NCBI GenBank assembly: GCA_034508935.3
Contig: CM067443.1
Coordinates: forward strand, 20,659,221-20,723,220
Source: Berghia stephanieae
Taxonomy: Eukaryota; Mollusca; Gastropoda; Nudibranchia; Aeolidiidae
DNA: 64,000 nucleotides
Direction of reading: 5' to 3'
The translations under genes were made by a program, and so were the position numbers. The notes under the pieces are model-generated. The model was given only the letters and a program-made list of their open reading frames with translations, was not told the DNA's origin and did not search any database. Of this stretch, positions 34,965-47,974 are shown one piece after another. Within the stretch, counting starts at the first letter, position 1; each line of letters starts with the position of its first letter.

Positions 34965-35040
34965 ATTCAATATCTGTAAAGCGCTTTGAGATGTTTGGTT
35001 CATGGAAAGTGCTCAAAAAGTATCATTTATTATTATATAT
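34965..35040 (+). repeat. Deu-like SINE or LINE 3' tail
   Basis: Reads tgtaaagcgctttgagatg, then catggaaagtgctc, then tatcatttattattat. This is the conserved tail found on Deu-type SINEs. No tRNA-like head is visible, so it is a tail fragment. Confidence 0.6.
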
Positions 35041-35540
35041 AAATCAGAGTAACTGCTGACAGCAATATCATTTCTATCATCTTTAATAATACAGCATCCA
35101 ATTTGAAATTTCAAAAAAAAAAAAATTCAAATTTTTAAAGAGTAAAAGTAAAAGGCAACATAGCTTACTTAATAAATTAACCAATGGCAGCCCTCAAAGT
35201 CTTTAATGTGTTCTGGCACTAAAAATACCTTTTCAAAAAGTTTCAATAATTTAAAAATGCTTGTAAAGATTTATATTTAGACCCCCCCAAAAAACTGAAG
35301 GTTCTACAATTGTTTCGTATATGCTCAATAGGCAGGAAAGTAGTATTAATGTCCTTTCATGTCAAACTTAATAAAAGATACTTCAATCACTGCCTCAAAT
35401 AAGGGGAGATAAGAGTGGACCTCAGTGAACAAAAAAGTTTGGATGATCGGAAACAAGCATTAAAAAAAAAAAAAAAGACAATTACCCTACTAGGGACAGC
35501 AATTGTCAGAACTATTCTAAAATCAAAAGAAGTACAGCTT

Positions 35541-35883
35541 TTTTTTTTTTGTTTGTTTGTTGCTTTAGGTCTCTTCCAACACAATTGAGGTTATATGAGA
35601 GACCGCTGAAACAAAAAAACAAGCAATCTAACAAAAATAGTACAAATGTAAATCAAAATCATAACCTAAAGATATCATAAGCTAAATTATAAATAACCAA
35701 GAACAAACAGGCAGAAGATTTACAGAAAAAAAAAAATATCTCCTGTCAAAAATACAATCACAAACCAAAGAAGCAGAATAGGCTAGTAAAGAGAAGAAGA
35801 AACGACATCACTCTTGGATCGTATACCCATGCGAACATCATAGGTATATGATTCAAGGGTGATGCTCCCATCCAACCACCCGC
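35541..35883 (-). repeat. family B repeat with target duplication
   Basis: Complete, flanked by gaagtacagctt at 35529-35540 and 35884-35895. Confidence 0.93.
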
Positions 35884-35895
35884 GAAGTACAGCTT

Positions 35896-38800
35896 ACATG
35901 GAATCAAAACACAAGTGCATATGTCAAATATTCAGTTGACAAAACTAATATTATTTCCCATCCATCATCTATAGGTGCAGTTGAATAGGTAAAGTGGTTA
36001 TAACAAAAGATTAAACAAAAATAAATTCTAAACTTACCAAATACGGTACAAACAATTGCAACATACCTACTGATACTGATATATCAAAAGAAAAAGTAAA
36101 AAAGAAAGAAAGAAAAATTGATGACAGATTGTCAAAAATGAAAATAAGAAAATTTTATTCGATTTATTGATAGATATACTTTACATAACAACCATATTAA
36201 TAACTACAACAGCGCCAATATAGAGGTCATAACACAACAAAAATTTTTATAACCATTTTATAACAATAATCAACATAACATCAGAATGGGTGAGTGAATC
36301 AATCAGTCTAATAATTCAAACAGTAAAGCCATCATTGAAATATGCATAACATAAACAATGGTTGGATATATAATTAGAAAGACGATTGTGTAATAAGGTA
36401 CACTATAACATGACAAACAATTGGAAGGTTCCAATTCTCAGCGTAAAAGCATAATGCTTTTTCAATTATTCCAACAACAAAAAATTGTATTAAAAAAAAA
36501 GGAAAAAGACAAAAAAGAAGTAAGATTTCGACCTACTACTATACTCGTACATGTTGGATCAATACAGAGTATCATAACTGAGCACGCAATCAAATGACAT
36601 GAATAACCAATATTAAAAGCATTACATCACTAAGTAAACAAATCAACTAATGTATTGCAAGTGAAATGTTATCGCATGGATGACAAATACTAAGACTTGG
36701 AGAAGTACTCACTCTAGAAGTAAAATCTCAACAATCAACAAAATCGTGGAATTATATAGTGTAGTGTAACAAGTATTTGAGATTCTTTTGTGAAAGAGTG
36801 GTTGGTGCTTTACAAGTCCAGTTGTTTTGTTTTGTTTTTCAGCATGGTTATATCATAAATAACTAAAAATAGTTAAATAGATAGAAAATGTGGATGCTTC
36901 GTGTTTCCCCTTTGTCAACAAAACGGAGTGAATGAAACACTTAAAACAAATGAGAGATTATTATCATCATCACCACCATTATTATTATTATTATCATCAT
37001 CATTATTATTACTTTGAATACGACAGCCTGTGCATGGGTCAAACGGGCATTAAAAAGCTTACTCAAAAGGAAATTGCTCAGACTGATAAATAGTTACAGC
37101 ATGGAACAGCATCTGAAATGACTAAACAAGCCAGACCAAGATACATTGAAACAAACACATTTAAACTTCTGCTAACAAATACATTCTCATTCTACCTCTC
37201 CACACCCTAGCCAGGGCCTGGGGAAAACCCAGTCACTGTCACTTAGTTTCTTGTCAAGAGCTAAAAAAAAAGTCGCATGTATGAGGAGACAAAAGGAAGA
37301 GAAACAGATGGAAGTGAAAGAGACAGCATCAGAAATATTTTGAGACCCTACTGAGACCAGCTACACATCCAGCTTTTTTGGCAGTGTGCCATCCAGCTGT
37401 TTGATGGTGTGTCAAAACTCAAATCTCCCTTTATCAAGTTAACCATAACACCATACTAAGTTCTAGAATGTATCATTATTGACAAATCTATAGTAAAGCA
37501 CACAGATTGTACGAAAGTGCTGATGGTGACAAAAAGTAAAAAAGGAGGGAAAGTTTGAACGATGGCCTTTAAAAGCCCCATTTTTACAGCACGAAACCCC
37601 ACTTTTAAGGCAATTGAGATGATAAACTATCATTGATACTCTAGCTAAATTCTGGGGGGAAGTGGGAAACTGCACCTATTTGTTCCACCACATATCAAGA
37701 ACAATGAACAATTTTCTTTTTAAAGGAAATTCCCCCTCTGACTCAATAATCGCGGATTTCCGCGGGTACGAGGAAAACCATCAGCATTGACAAAATGAAA
37801 ATATTAAGCATGATCGTAATATGATGCCTTTGCCTCTTCCTTGAATGTGCTATCATTTTAGAGGATACAACCTTGAGACTAAGGAAAATAGCATCATCTT
37901 GCACGCACACATTAAAAAATAATATTGCAAACAAACAAATACATGTAAAACCCGAGACCTTGAGATTTGTATATGTCCTAGAATAGAAAGTTAATTATAC
38001 ATGGCATTTCAAATTTTGTAAAATAAAACAAAAAAATCTTTCAGATCAAAACACAGGGAAAAGAACATAAGTAAACTCAACCTGAGTCTTCAAGAAGAAA
38101 GCAATCAATACTTGTAATTAGAGAAAGTACCACTTGCCCTCAAATTTCTGCTACGCTTCTTGTTGACTCAGATTTGAGTGTTTACAGATTTTGATTATAC
38201 AATGCGCATATATAAGTAAAATTCCAACAATCAAGGTTCCTCCCAAAGATTGGATGAAAAATCAAAAACTGACACCTATATACTAAAAAGAGACTAATTA
38301 TGATTGTGATTGATACCATATTTCATTGTCATTGTTTGGAGATGCTCAAATGGTCAAATATACATTTACACTCCTTTACTGTTCAATTTTTAAAAAATAA
38401 TTTTTGGGTTAAAATCCATTCTATAGCCAATTGTTATGCTCTTTCTTGACATTCAGATTATTTTTTTTCTCTTCGATGAAATTATCAAAGCAAATTGCAT
38501 TGAAAAGACGACTGAATGACTGAATGTTTAACTCTATGATGAGAGGAAAAAAAATCGTATAACCATCAAGAAGGAGCTAAAACAGGCATAGATAGAAAAA
38601 AATTTTAAAAGTTGACATTGAAATCATTGGCTAAAACAGCACAACTTTTTAAAATATTTTTTTAAAGAGCTATTTTAGTGTGTATCTATTTATTCATTAC
38701 TTCTAAATCAAACCAATCATCAACTCTTGGCAAAAATAAGATCAAGAATTCCAAAGAGCTGCAACTAAACTAGGAGCATGTGAAAACTAAAAAAATCTCT

Positions 38801-40515
38801 GAACATGACATCAAAATATGATGCGATCACATAATAAATAATTAATTGGTGGACAATCTTTCCATTAAATATAGTGGTGATTATCTAAATGCCATGTGAA
38901 AAGGATGCAGAGAAAGAACCCCAAACATTAAACAAAAAAAAAAAGGCAACATCAGAAGAATTTTGTAACAAAGGAATGAAACACCGAACCAAACTTCCCT
39001 CTTTTATCAATGGTGAAAATCACAAGTCGTGTAAATTCACAATTAGTAACTTCCTTTTAAGAGTGTATTTCATATAAACATCAAAGTGACAATTTGGGGA
39101 GCAGGCTTTGGTGCGAGACAAAAGATGAAAATTGTGCATGAAACAATGCTAGAAAGAAAAATACAAGAAAAATTAACCATCCCACAAAATTAGTCCAGTG
39201 CTGCCAACCCTAGCCCATGGAAATGTGTACAGAGCCAAAATGAGTCAGATTTTGCGTACAATCCTAAAAATAAAATAAAAAACCCTGATAATTAATGCTA
39301 AATCTAATGATATGGTCAATTAGACTAAACGAGCAATATTATAATCGATATTTTAATCAATGAATAAACTTATTCTTTATAAACTTTATAAATTGTATCA
39401 ACTTCCACAATCCATGTATAATCTGATATGACCCAAGCCAAATCATATTATTACCGAACTCACTGTAATAACCTTCCAGGTCATGAAACAGATTAAAAGT
39501 CTTGAAGTACAATAAAAGTACATGAATATTAAAATTGCCTTCATATTAACGTATACAATCCTCAGCAAAATACGTAAAATGTATTTTTGTGGCAACACTG
39601 TCAGTCTTCCTCGACTGGGGATCGAATCCTCAGATCTCCTGATACCATTACACCAGAGGTTACCTGATAGTTCGGATGATTTTAATGCCTGTTTTCCGTT
39701 GTGAACCCTCGCTTGCATTACAAACATTGAGCATGTCAGGACAAGGACAAAGACATTAGAATAGCTCCACTTTAATTTTTGAAAATATCAAAGTGACAAA
39801 TCCATGATGATCCACGACTTTAAATTAATGTCTAAGTTTAGTTTGGTTTGATTTTTAAAATTGTACAATAATCATTGCCACTAATTACTGTTAAACTTTG
39901 TGACAAAAAGAAAGGTAGAAAAATGAATTCCTCCTCAACCACTCTCACAGTCAATCAATGGCAAATAAATATATATTGTAAACTACAAAGCAGAGCCCAA
40001 CCATGAAAAAAGAATAAAATCATTTCCTTGAAACAGTAGCCATTTAGACAAGAAAAACATCTGGATGATCACCACTATAATAAAAATCAAAGTATGCAAA
40101 AGCAAAGGGAATGAGAAGCTATAAGAATCGTATCATTTATTTAATGATAAAATATTGACCATCATACTCCACGGTTACTTGATAAAATAATTTCATATTA
40201 ACTTTATTATAAATAAGTCCAAAAATTTTTTTAATTATATAAGTAAAACCATGTAAAAATGATGCCGTGGGTAATGTATTTTTACTTTGCAAGAAAAATA
40301 CCTAACGTAGTAATGGTAAGACTTGAACTTAAGAAGTTACTATCATAATCAGAATATTGAATACTGATGCAATGCGTTTAGATAAAATACAACTTCCATC
40401 AATTAATCATACCAACACATTAAACTCTGTGTAACCTTTAACTTTAACGTTTATAGTCTAATATAATTTGGTGAGAACTAATCACTATTAGGCTGTCTCA
40501 AAATAATAATAACTG
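35896..40515. other. long intron, no supported gene
   Basis: AT-rich sequence between the last zinc-finger exon and the constant exon. A possible very old family A remnant lies at 37170-37370 (ccagggcctggggaaaaccc). A TTA/TCA-rich patch is at 36960-37013. Nothing else can be supported. Confidence 0.5.
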
Positions 40516-42090
40516 CCTTCTGAACAGACCACCAACAGAACCCGTCAGAAATTTTGCCTGCAAGGAATGAGAGACCAATTAGCTGTGATCCAGCATCGAT
40601 AGCAGAGATTGTGGGTGTCATTAACAAGATGAAAAGGGAGAAAACTGCTGGACCAGGTCAGATTCCACCGGAGACTCTAAAAGTTGATGCTGAAAGAAAT
40701 GCTGAGGCCCTTCACCCACTATTTGAGAGAATATGGAAAAACGGGATATTCCCAAAGGATTGGAAGGACATCTTTCCAAGCTTCCAAAGAAAGGGAACCT
40801 CAGTAATTGTAATTATCGAGGAATCACTCCTCTCTATCCCAGGAAAGGTTTTCAATCGCATGATTCTAGAGAGGATTAAGAATGCAACAGATGATCAGAA
40901 AAACCGTTCAGCCATCGACCAAATTGCCTCTTGACAAAGTCATAGTGGAACAGTCTATAGAAAGGAACTCTCCTCTTATTGTCAACTTTCTGGATTACAA
41001 GAAGGCTTTCAACAGTATTGACATAGCAACATTGTGGAAAATTCTGGCACATTATGAACTCCCTGAGAAGTTAGTAAACCCCATTAAAGAAATGTATGAA
41101 GGATCCAGTTGCAGGGTTGTACATGAAGATCAGCTTACTGACAGCTTTGAAATTAAGACTGGTGTCCAGCAGGGATGCTTGCTCTCACCACTCCTTTTCA
41201 TCATTGCCATTGATTGGCTTATGAAGGAAACCTCCAAAGGGTGAAGAAATGGGATTACAGTAGACCCCCAGGACACAGTTGGATGATCTGGATTTTGCAG
41301 ATGATCTGGCTCTTCTGTCCCACACCCAGGACCAGATGCAAGCAAAAACCACAATTATAAACAGCCTCTCGGAATCGATTGGTTTAAGAATTCCCCTGCA
41401 AAGTCAAAGGTCTTAAGGATAGGTACACTTCAAAGGGAGCAGATCAAAGTAGAAGATCAGGAACTTGAAGATATAGACATTTTCTGCTATCTCTGGAGTA
41501 TAATTGACAAGGATGGAGGCACGGAAGCAGAGGTGAAAGAATGGATAGGAAAGGCACAGGCTGCATTCACATCTTTGACAGAGTTTGGAGAATAAAAGAC
41601 ATCTCCCTTCGACTAAAGCTAAGACTTTTCAACTCAAACGTGAAGTCTGTCCTACTGCATGGCTGTGAAATTTGGAATGCATTGCAGGCATGTATAAGGA
41701 GGATACAGATTTTCGTAAACAGGTCCATGCGTAAACTACTCAGAATAAAATGGATGGATAGAATTAAGAATGAAGAAGTATTACAGCATGGAAAAAAACA
41801 CAGCGGAAACCAGTGGGAGAGGAAATAGGAAGAAAACGATGGAAGTGGATTGGACACACCCTTAGGAAGAACGACTCCACTATAACAAAAAAAGTATTGG
41901 ACTGGAACCCTCAGGGCAGAAGATCAAGGGGGAAGGTCACGGGGAACATGAAGAATTAAAGAAGCTGATATACAGAGTAGTGATAAGACATGGAACAAGA
42001 TAAAAGTTAGCTCAGGATAGAGAAGGATGGAAACTGTTTGTCTGTGGCCTATACCCTGACCCAGGGTGAAAAAGGCAACAATGATGATGA
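40516..42090 (+). mobile_element. 5'-truncated RTE-like LINE, reverse transcriptase part
   Basis: Pieces in shifting frames show reverse transcriptase blocks in order: TAGPGQIPPETLK; LDYKKAFNSID (palm A, catalytic Asp); TGVQQGCLLSPLLF (block B); and LDFADDLALLSH (palm C, FADD) near 41290. A C-terminal section (LLHGCEIWNA, RIQIFVNRSMRKLLRIKW) and a WIGHTLRK stretch are typical of RTE-like endonuclease-reverse transcriptase proteins. The endonuclease domain is missing. Frames break near 40930 and 41244 and again after the FADD box, so it is inactive. The 3' end carries a short atgatgatgatga tail. It is opposite in strand to the host gene and lies in its long intron. Confidence 0.85.
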
Positions 42091-43289
42091 TGAGCACATA
42101 TTAGAAAGCAATTGCCTTTCTATCAACTGCGATTTAGTTTCTATACAACAAGCAATGAGAAGTATGATGTCAAGGAATAGCTTTTGAAAAAAACAATATG
42201 ATATATAAATTTGTGCAACTTTGTTTGGAAAGACTGTCAATCTTACAGTGAACCCAAAGCACATCTGAGAACTATGCAAAATTCATCCAATATCACTTTT
42301 ATTTTTATTCATTGTTATTACAGACCTGCCACATTTAACCCAAAAAAAAAAAATACATTTTTAATTGGAAACCGCACAATTTATATGTAGAATAAAAATA
42401 AGTAGAATTTAGTTTTTCAAAATCTGTATCTTAGAAAAAAATAAAAAATGTATCCCTTTCACTTTTAAGTTAAAAGTTGCCCTTCCTCTACCAATATGAA
42501 TATGTGGTCAATTTTAAGGACAAGAGGGCTGTTAATCATTGTAAAATAGTTTTGACAGTTACTTGGATGACGTATTTTTGTGTAAAGTCTATAAACTTTA
42601 ACATGAAACAACTGACAATGTGAGCTTAGTAAAGCTTGACAAGAACCTGTTCTTTTTGAAGTGAAAGAAAAAGTGAGAATATGAGTTTTGAAAATGTATG
42701 GAACAACCCACTCATCTTCAAAATTCCGTCCATACAGGACTGTGATAAAAGATTTGTTTTCGCAACACAGAAATATCAAGTTATTTTTTATTTATATATA
42801 AAGGAAAGATCTAATTTTCACTTCTCTCCCAAATAGTTACAAATATTTTTTTTAATGGTTTGACTAGCTCTAAAAAAAATAGCAGGAATAGTTGCTGTCA
42901 AGTTTTGAAAAGGTGTAGACAAACTTTTGAACTCTGTGCACACTGTTTTGTAAATTTCAGAACTTTTCCTTGCTACTCTTTTGGATGTAAGTCTCCCGGT
43001 TTTTGGATCATTTGTCATTATTCAATACAAATAAAAAAACACTGATGTAAGCTAGTCAGGTTCAATAAATTGTCAAAGACGTCTTTAAGTAACAAACGTT
43101 AGGAAAACGACCTTTTGATTTGTCACAAGCCTCATATTAACATTGTTTAAATTAAAAGTGGAAGGTCTGATTACAGAGGATGAACCTTCTGTTTTTCAAA
43201 ACTTCAGATTACACATTGTTAAATGCAATGGGTTCATTGTAAGATGCTTATAAGTTCATAAAATAAATGGGAAAAAAAGTTGTACTTAC
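42091..43289. other. intron next to the constant exon, nothing recognised
   Basis: No supported feature except the constant exon's donor at its right edge. Confidence 0.4.
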
Positions 43290-44430
43290 GAGAGTCATCG
43301 AACATAGCAGCAACATCTTCATCTTCGTCGTCAATTTCTATAACTTCAAACTGCCCTCCTCCACTCGTCCCTTCTCCTGCATATGATTCTGAAAACATTT
43401 CCCAGATTCTTCAAAATTTGCACTAGCACCAGTTAGTCTCTGAGAATCAACACCCGTATTGGAATGATCACCACCCTCTCCAGCATTACCCATTTCACCA
43501 TAAGATTCACTATAAGAGGGATCTTCATAATTTTTCTCACTATTGTCATTATTGGATTCCACATGACTAGAATCTTCGACAGCTTCATCGGTTTTGGTTG
43601 GCTGCTGAAGAAAAGAATCGGAAATGTTTGGTTCAGTTTTAGCTGGGTTGCTTTCAGAATTGCCTTGATTTGTGACAGCATCTGGGTCAGCTTTAATATT
43701 TACATTATCTGTATTAGCACTATTGGTCTGATCGATTGACTCTCCATCTGCTGCATTTTCACCTGCAGTGTCTTCAACTTCTGTCTTAATATTCACATCA
43801 CTCTCAGTTCCAACTGAGTTATCATATTCTTGTTGGGAGGAGGGAAAATTTTGAGAAGACATGGCAGCAGAGCTAGTATTGGACACTTGTTGATTTGGAA
43901 AAGATGAATATGCTTCGTTCTGTGAGGGTGATGATTGTTGTTGGTATGACACACCATATTGAGATTTTCCTCCTCTGGAATATTTCCGTGGGGACATTCT
44001 CCAATCTCCACCAGACCATTGTCTTTTTTGTGAACCCCTAACAACCTGTGAATGTGGTGAGTAAATTCCTGAGGATCTATATAACTGTGCTGCGGGTAAG
44101 AATAATTTCCTTGAGTTCTTTGTTGGTTATAGTTCAATTCTGGAATTGGTGAACATGATCCATCCTTACAATTTTTTGGTTGATCTTTTTTGGCAAGAAA
44201 ACTATTGCTAACAAATGTCATTGAATTTGTGGTGCTTTTCAAAACCTTTTCATTTAAAACATAGTCCACTTTGCTTCCACTGTCGATGTTGACGTTGATG
44301 TAACCAACGATTTCAATGCCAGCATCAAAGTCCATACAACCATGACACAGGGCTTGAAGGGATTTACTAAGACTGCTGATAAAACGATTTGCTGAAGCTA
44401 CATCTAGTTGAATATCTGCCATTTTGTCTG
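43290..44430 (-). CDS. constant 5' coding exon of a zinc-finger cassette gene
   Basis: This is the likely shared N-terminus of the zinc-finger gene. The exon follows a TTCTTTTCAG acceptor, so a 5' UTR exon must lie further upstream. It starts translation at 44422 (MADIQLDVASANRF) and ends at a GTAAGTAC donor after one base of a codon (phase 1), matching all twelve downstream exons. The first ~85 residues look globular (FDAGIEIVGYINVNID) but I do not recognise the domain; it is not BTB. The middle is rich in Q, S, N and E, with SUMO-type sites (IKTE, IKAD). The end reads FEVIEIDDEDEDVAAMFDDS, which fits a SUMO-interacting motif followed by acid. As assembled, the reading changes frame twice, near 44065 and near 43395. 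The start-to-donor length is 1133 nt, and two extra bases would give the phase 1 exit. Assembly error, real lesions or tiny introns are all possible. A nuclear regulator is inferred. Confidence 0.75.
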
Positions 44431-44616
44431 CTGAAAAGAAAGTATAAAAAAATATTCTTAAAACTGCATTTTTTTGAACAGGTTCAATGTTCTATGCTCT
44501 TGATACACAACCTAAAGGATACAACCACATTTTTTTTCCCACTAACTTCGGTGAAAGATTCAAATTTATATTGAACATGTCCAAATCAGGGTTGCCAATT
44601 CAGGAGGCAATAATTT

Positions 44617-45143
44617 TTGTTATTTTTGTTTTTAAGGGTTTTACGGCGCTTGCAACACTTTAAGGTCATATCAGTGCCAGTAAAAAGGAAGAAAATGGGA
44701 TAGTAAAAAGTTCTAGAATTACAATTAAAGCACAAAAGAAAAGGTAAGACAAAGGGGAACTGGTTCAAATAGGGAACAGATGTAGATTCCAAGAGCACAC
44801 TGTCAAAGTACTTCGTTTGAGATCATCTAAAAGTCTCATCCAGACACAAGCACAGGTCCCAACTAAGAGGAATACAATCAAATATGTACCAATCATATAA
44901 TATAATATGTAAACTAAACATAATACAATGCTTAACAGAGAGATGATTTACAAGGAAAAAAAATATAATATCCCAAAACTATAACTATACATTTGACTGT
45001 TTCCCTCCGGCAAGGATCAGGACAAAATTAAGTAATCTCATTCCAAGACAATGACAGGAAACAATTGGAAAACGGGTATGGGGGGATAGAAGACACAGCA
45101 TGTACCTCCCTGGCCACTATGGGAGGTCAGAATCCCCACCCAG
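44617..45143 (-). repeat. family A repeat with target duplication, upstream of the constant exon
   Basis: Flanked by gaggcaataattt at 44604-44616 and 45144-45156. It is the right-most family A copy in the window and again lies on the minus strand. Confidence 0.92.
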
Positions 45144-45414
45144 GAGGCAATAATTTACTGAACTTTTACCACACAAACACATAGATTGACCTTTATCTGA
45201 GTGCTGAACTCCAGTAAAAAGACAGTATGTGCTTACTTTTTTCCGTTTAGCAGGTGATTGGAAAATATACTGAGGGTTTATAACATACTGAATTCCGTAA
45301 ATATACGGAAAATTGGCAACCTTGCCAAAATACCTTATCCTGAATGAAAATGTGTGTAAACAAAGTTGGCAGATTCTACAGGCCATAATGAGAGATAGAA
45401 AAAAAATCTAAACT

Positions 45415-45870
45415 GTTATTTTCCATGGGATTGGTAGGGATGATGATGTGGTGATGGTTGTGGTAGGGATAGTGATGTGATGATGGTTGTAGTAGTTGTG
45501 ATAGGGCAAGTGATGTGGTGGTTGTTATAGTGGTGGTGGTAGTGATCATTATGGCGTAATGATTATTGTAAGAAAGATAATGAAAATTATGTGGTAGAGG
45601 TTGTAGTAGCGGCAGTTGTAATGATGATGATGTGGACGGTGGTGGTTGTAGTAGTGTGGTAGTGAAGGTGACGATGAACTGGTGGGTGGTTGTGGTGGTA
45701 GTGATGATGATGATTTAGTGGTGGTGGTAGTTTTAGTTGCAGTAGTGGTGATCTTGCAAAATTCAAAGAGTTTTCAAGGAGTGTTCTCCTAAAATGAAAT
45801 TCAAGGAGTTTTTCTCAGCACTATCAAAATCAAGGAGTTTTCAAGGAGTCTTTGAATTTAAGGAAATTTA
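45415..45870. repeat. GTG/GAT-rich minisatellite and aaggagtttt repeats
   Basis: Imperfect units of tggtagtgatgatgatgtgg and gttgtagtag run to about 45750. Four imperfect copies of tcaaggagttttc follow at 45780-45850. Confidence 0.7.
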
Positions 45871-46559
45871 ACTATTACAATTGTACCGTGTGAATGGAAT
45901 AGTCGCGTGGGTAAACATAAACAAAACCCTCTGGTTTCCGCGTCATTCCATCACTCGACTCTCTGTACTGTGCGGATGTGTTTACAATATTATTTCTACC
46001 TATTTTTATTATTTTTTTCAACTTTCTATCGAATATGGAATCAAGCCATATTCCTGACTTGAGTGACCTGAAAAATTGCACGAATGTGTGAGTAATGCTT
46101 CAAAGTAAAGAATCAAAGTGGAATACTGATAGTAGGCACTTAAATGATGGGCTAAATCTGTGTCAGTTCTCCCATTCACCTGTGTGACCGCTAGTTATCG
46201 TTTGTGAGCTGCAAGCTAAACCCATGACTTGGTTAAATTGAGATATCTCTGGTGTTTATTTACAGAATTTGATAAATTAAACACCAAAATAAAGGGCATT
46301 GAACGCTCTATCATTCAGAACAATTAGCATTTCCCTCCTTAAATTCATTTAGAAGATATGGTAATGGAAAGATAGCTTAATTTTAATGGGCAAGAAAATC
46401 AAGCTGTGTATCATCATTCATGAAAAAATTCCCCTGAAACATAAATAATCATAAACTTCAACCATTTTCCTTTCCAATAACACCATTTTCAACTATTAAA
46501 ACTGATTCCCTGATACCAATTTAAGCGTTCAATAAAATCACACTCATTTCAAAATCTAC

Positions 46560-46720
46560 CAAGGTAACGCCATTTCAGCCTGGACTGCCGTGGTCAGCGT
46601 CGCTCATTGGCTCCTAGCCTCGTGACGTCACAGTGTTTCAGGGGAATCCCCTTTCGTTTTTTCAGTCAGCTGGAGCCAGTGACTTCTTATATAGGAGGAC
46701 GAGTCGCCGACGAAATTTTA
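46560..46720. promoter_or_regulatory. possible promoter-like patch
   Basis: A locally GC-richer patch has an inverted CCAAT box (cattggctc, 46605), a full CRE palindrome (tgacgtca, 46622) and a TATA-like ttatatag (46687). It lies about 2.2 kb upstream of the constant exon. No transcription start can be seen, so this is a weak candidate. Confidence 0.25.
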
Positions 46721-46789
46721 CGTTCTACGGGGCCGGACAACCATCGGGACACATATATACAGTGCAATATGTTATCTTTGGTTGTATTT

Positions 46790-46898
46790 ATCTATCAATT
46801 TGTATGTCTGTATGTCTCTATATATCTATCTATGTATTTATCTATCTATGTATCTATCTATGTATCTATCTATCTATCTATGTATCTATGTATCTATG

Positions 46899-46947
<49 letters not shown>

Positions 46948-46949
46948 AA

Positions 46950-46985
<36 letters not shown>

Positions 46986-46995
46986 TTATGTCTCT
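46790..46995. repeat. (TCTA)n microsatellite
   Basis: About 200 bp of imperfect TCTA/TGTA units. Confidence 0.95.
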
Positions 46996-47118
46996 ATATT
47001 TTTTTCATTATTATTTTCTTTATCTTCAACTCCCACTTCTCCACCTCCCTCTCCGCCTCTTCCTCCTTATTCTTCTTTTCATCCATCTTGAGATGTTACC
47101 GATTACCGGAATTGATAA

Positions 47119-47120
47119 AT

Positions 47121-47172
<52 letters not shown>

Positions 47173-47224
47173 AAACACACACACACACAGAGGGAGAGAG
47201 AGAGATAAGGAAACACACAGAGAT

Positions 47225-47255
<31 letters not shown>

Positions 47256-47368
47256 TAGAAAGAGAGCGCGAGAGATAGGGGTGGTTTTAGTCCCAGGGCC
47301 TGATCGTTGTTGGGACAGGTATATGGTACTACATCTCTCTCTCTCTCTCTCTCTCCATCATCCGCTTT

Positions 47369-47407
<39 letters not shown>

Positions 47408-47410
47408 GTC
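47119..47410. repeat. (GA)n, (CA)n, (CT)n and (TCTA)n cluster
   Basis: GA-rich to about 47275, CT at 47334-47354, TCTA at 47371-47408. Confidence 0.9.
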
Positions 47411-47966
47411 TATGAATCTATATTTCTCTTTATGTTTCACCTTTTCATCAATTCACCCATCTTTTCCTTCATACATACATCCATCCATCTACCTACCGAC
47501 AAAATCAATCGATCTACCTTCATATCTTTTTTATTTGGTCAAGACTCACCATTTCTGTAGTTAGTGTAATCAGTGTTCCATCACAAATAATGAATTAATT
47601 TCACTTGAATCGTTCTATTTTCTATGACTCTCACTATGACCATGATTAGTTCTGACTCAGGGAGGTTATAGTAATATTATTATTATGCTTTGGTTATTAT
47701 GCGACATGTATTTCTATATATTTTTATTTGATCCAGTAATTTTAACTCACTTCAAGAACATGTAAATGTAACATGTTAGGAATCAAAGTCAAAACATATT
47801 GATGTGATAATGACTACCATAAGCACAGTTGCACATCGTGTAATCCACTGAAATCTATCAATTATAACAATTCCATTTAAAAACGAATGATACACAACCG
47901 CTTGCTTTGGAAGTTTACAAACTAAAGAGGCAAACATGCAGATTGTTTTATACTTAAACTTCTGTT
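47411..47966. other. non-coding, nothing recognised
   Basis: No supported feature. Confidence 0.35.
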
Positions 47967-47974
47967 CTCACAAA

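Noticed and set aside
40516-42090. A host gene with a reverse transcriptase-like domain
   Set aside because: Frames break several times, the 5' domain is missing and a retroposon-type tail is present, so it is a dead LINE.
43290-44430. A BTB domain, expected by analogy with lola
   Set aside because: The N-terminal residues show none of the usual BTB pattern. The analogy is in gene layout only.
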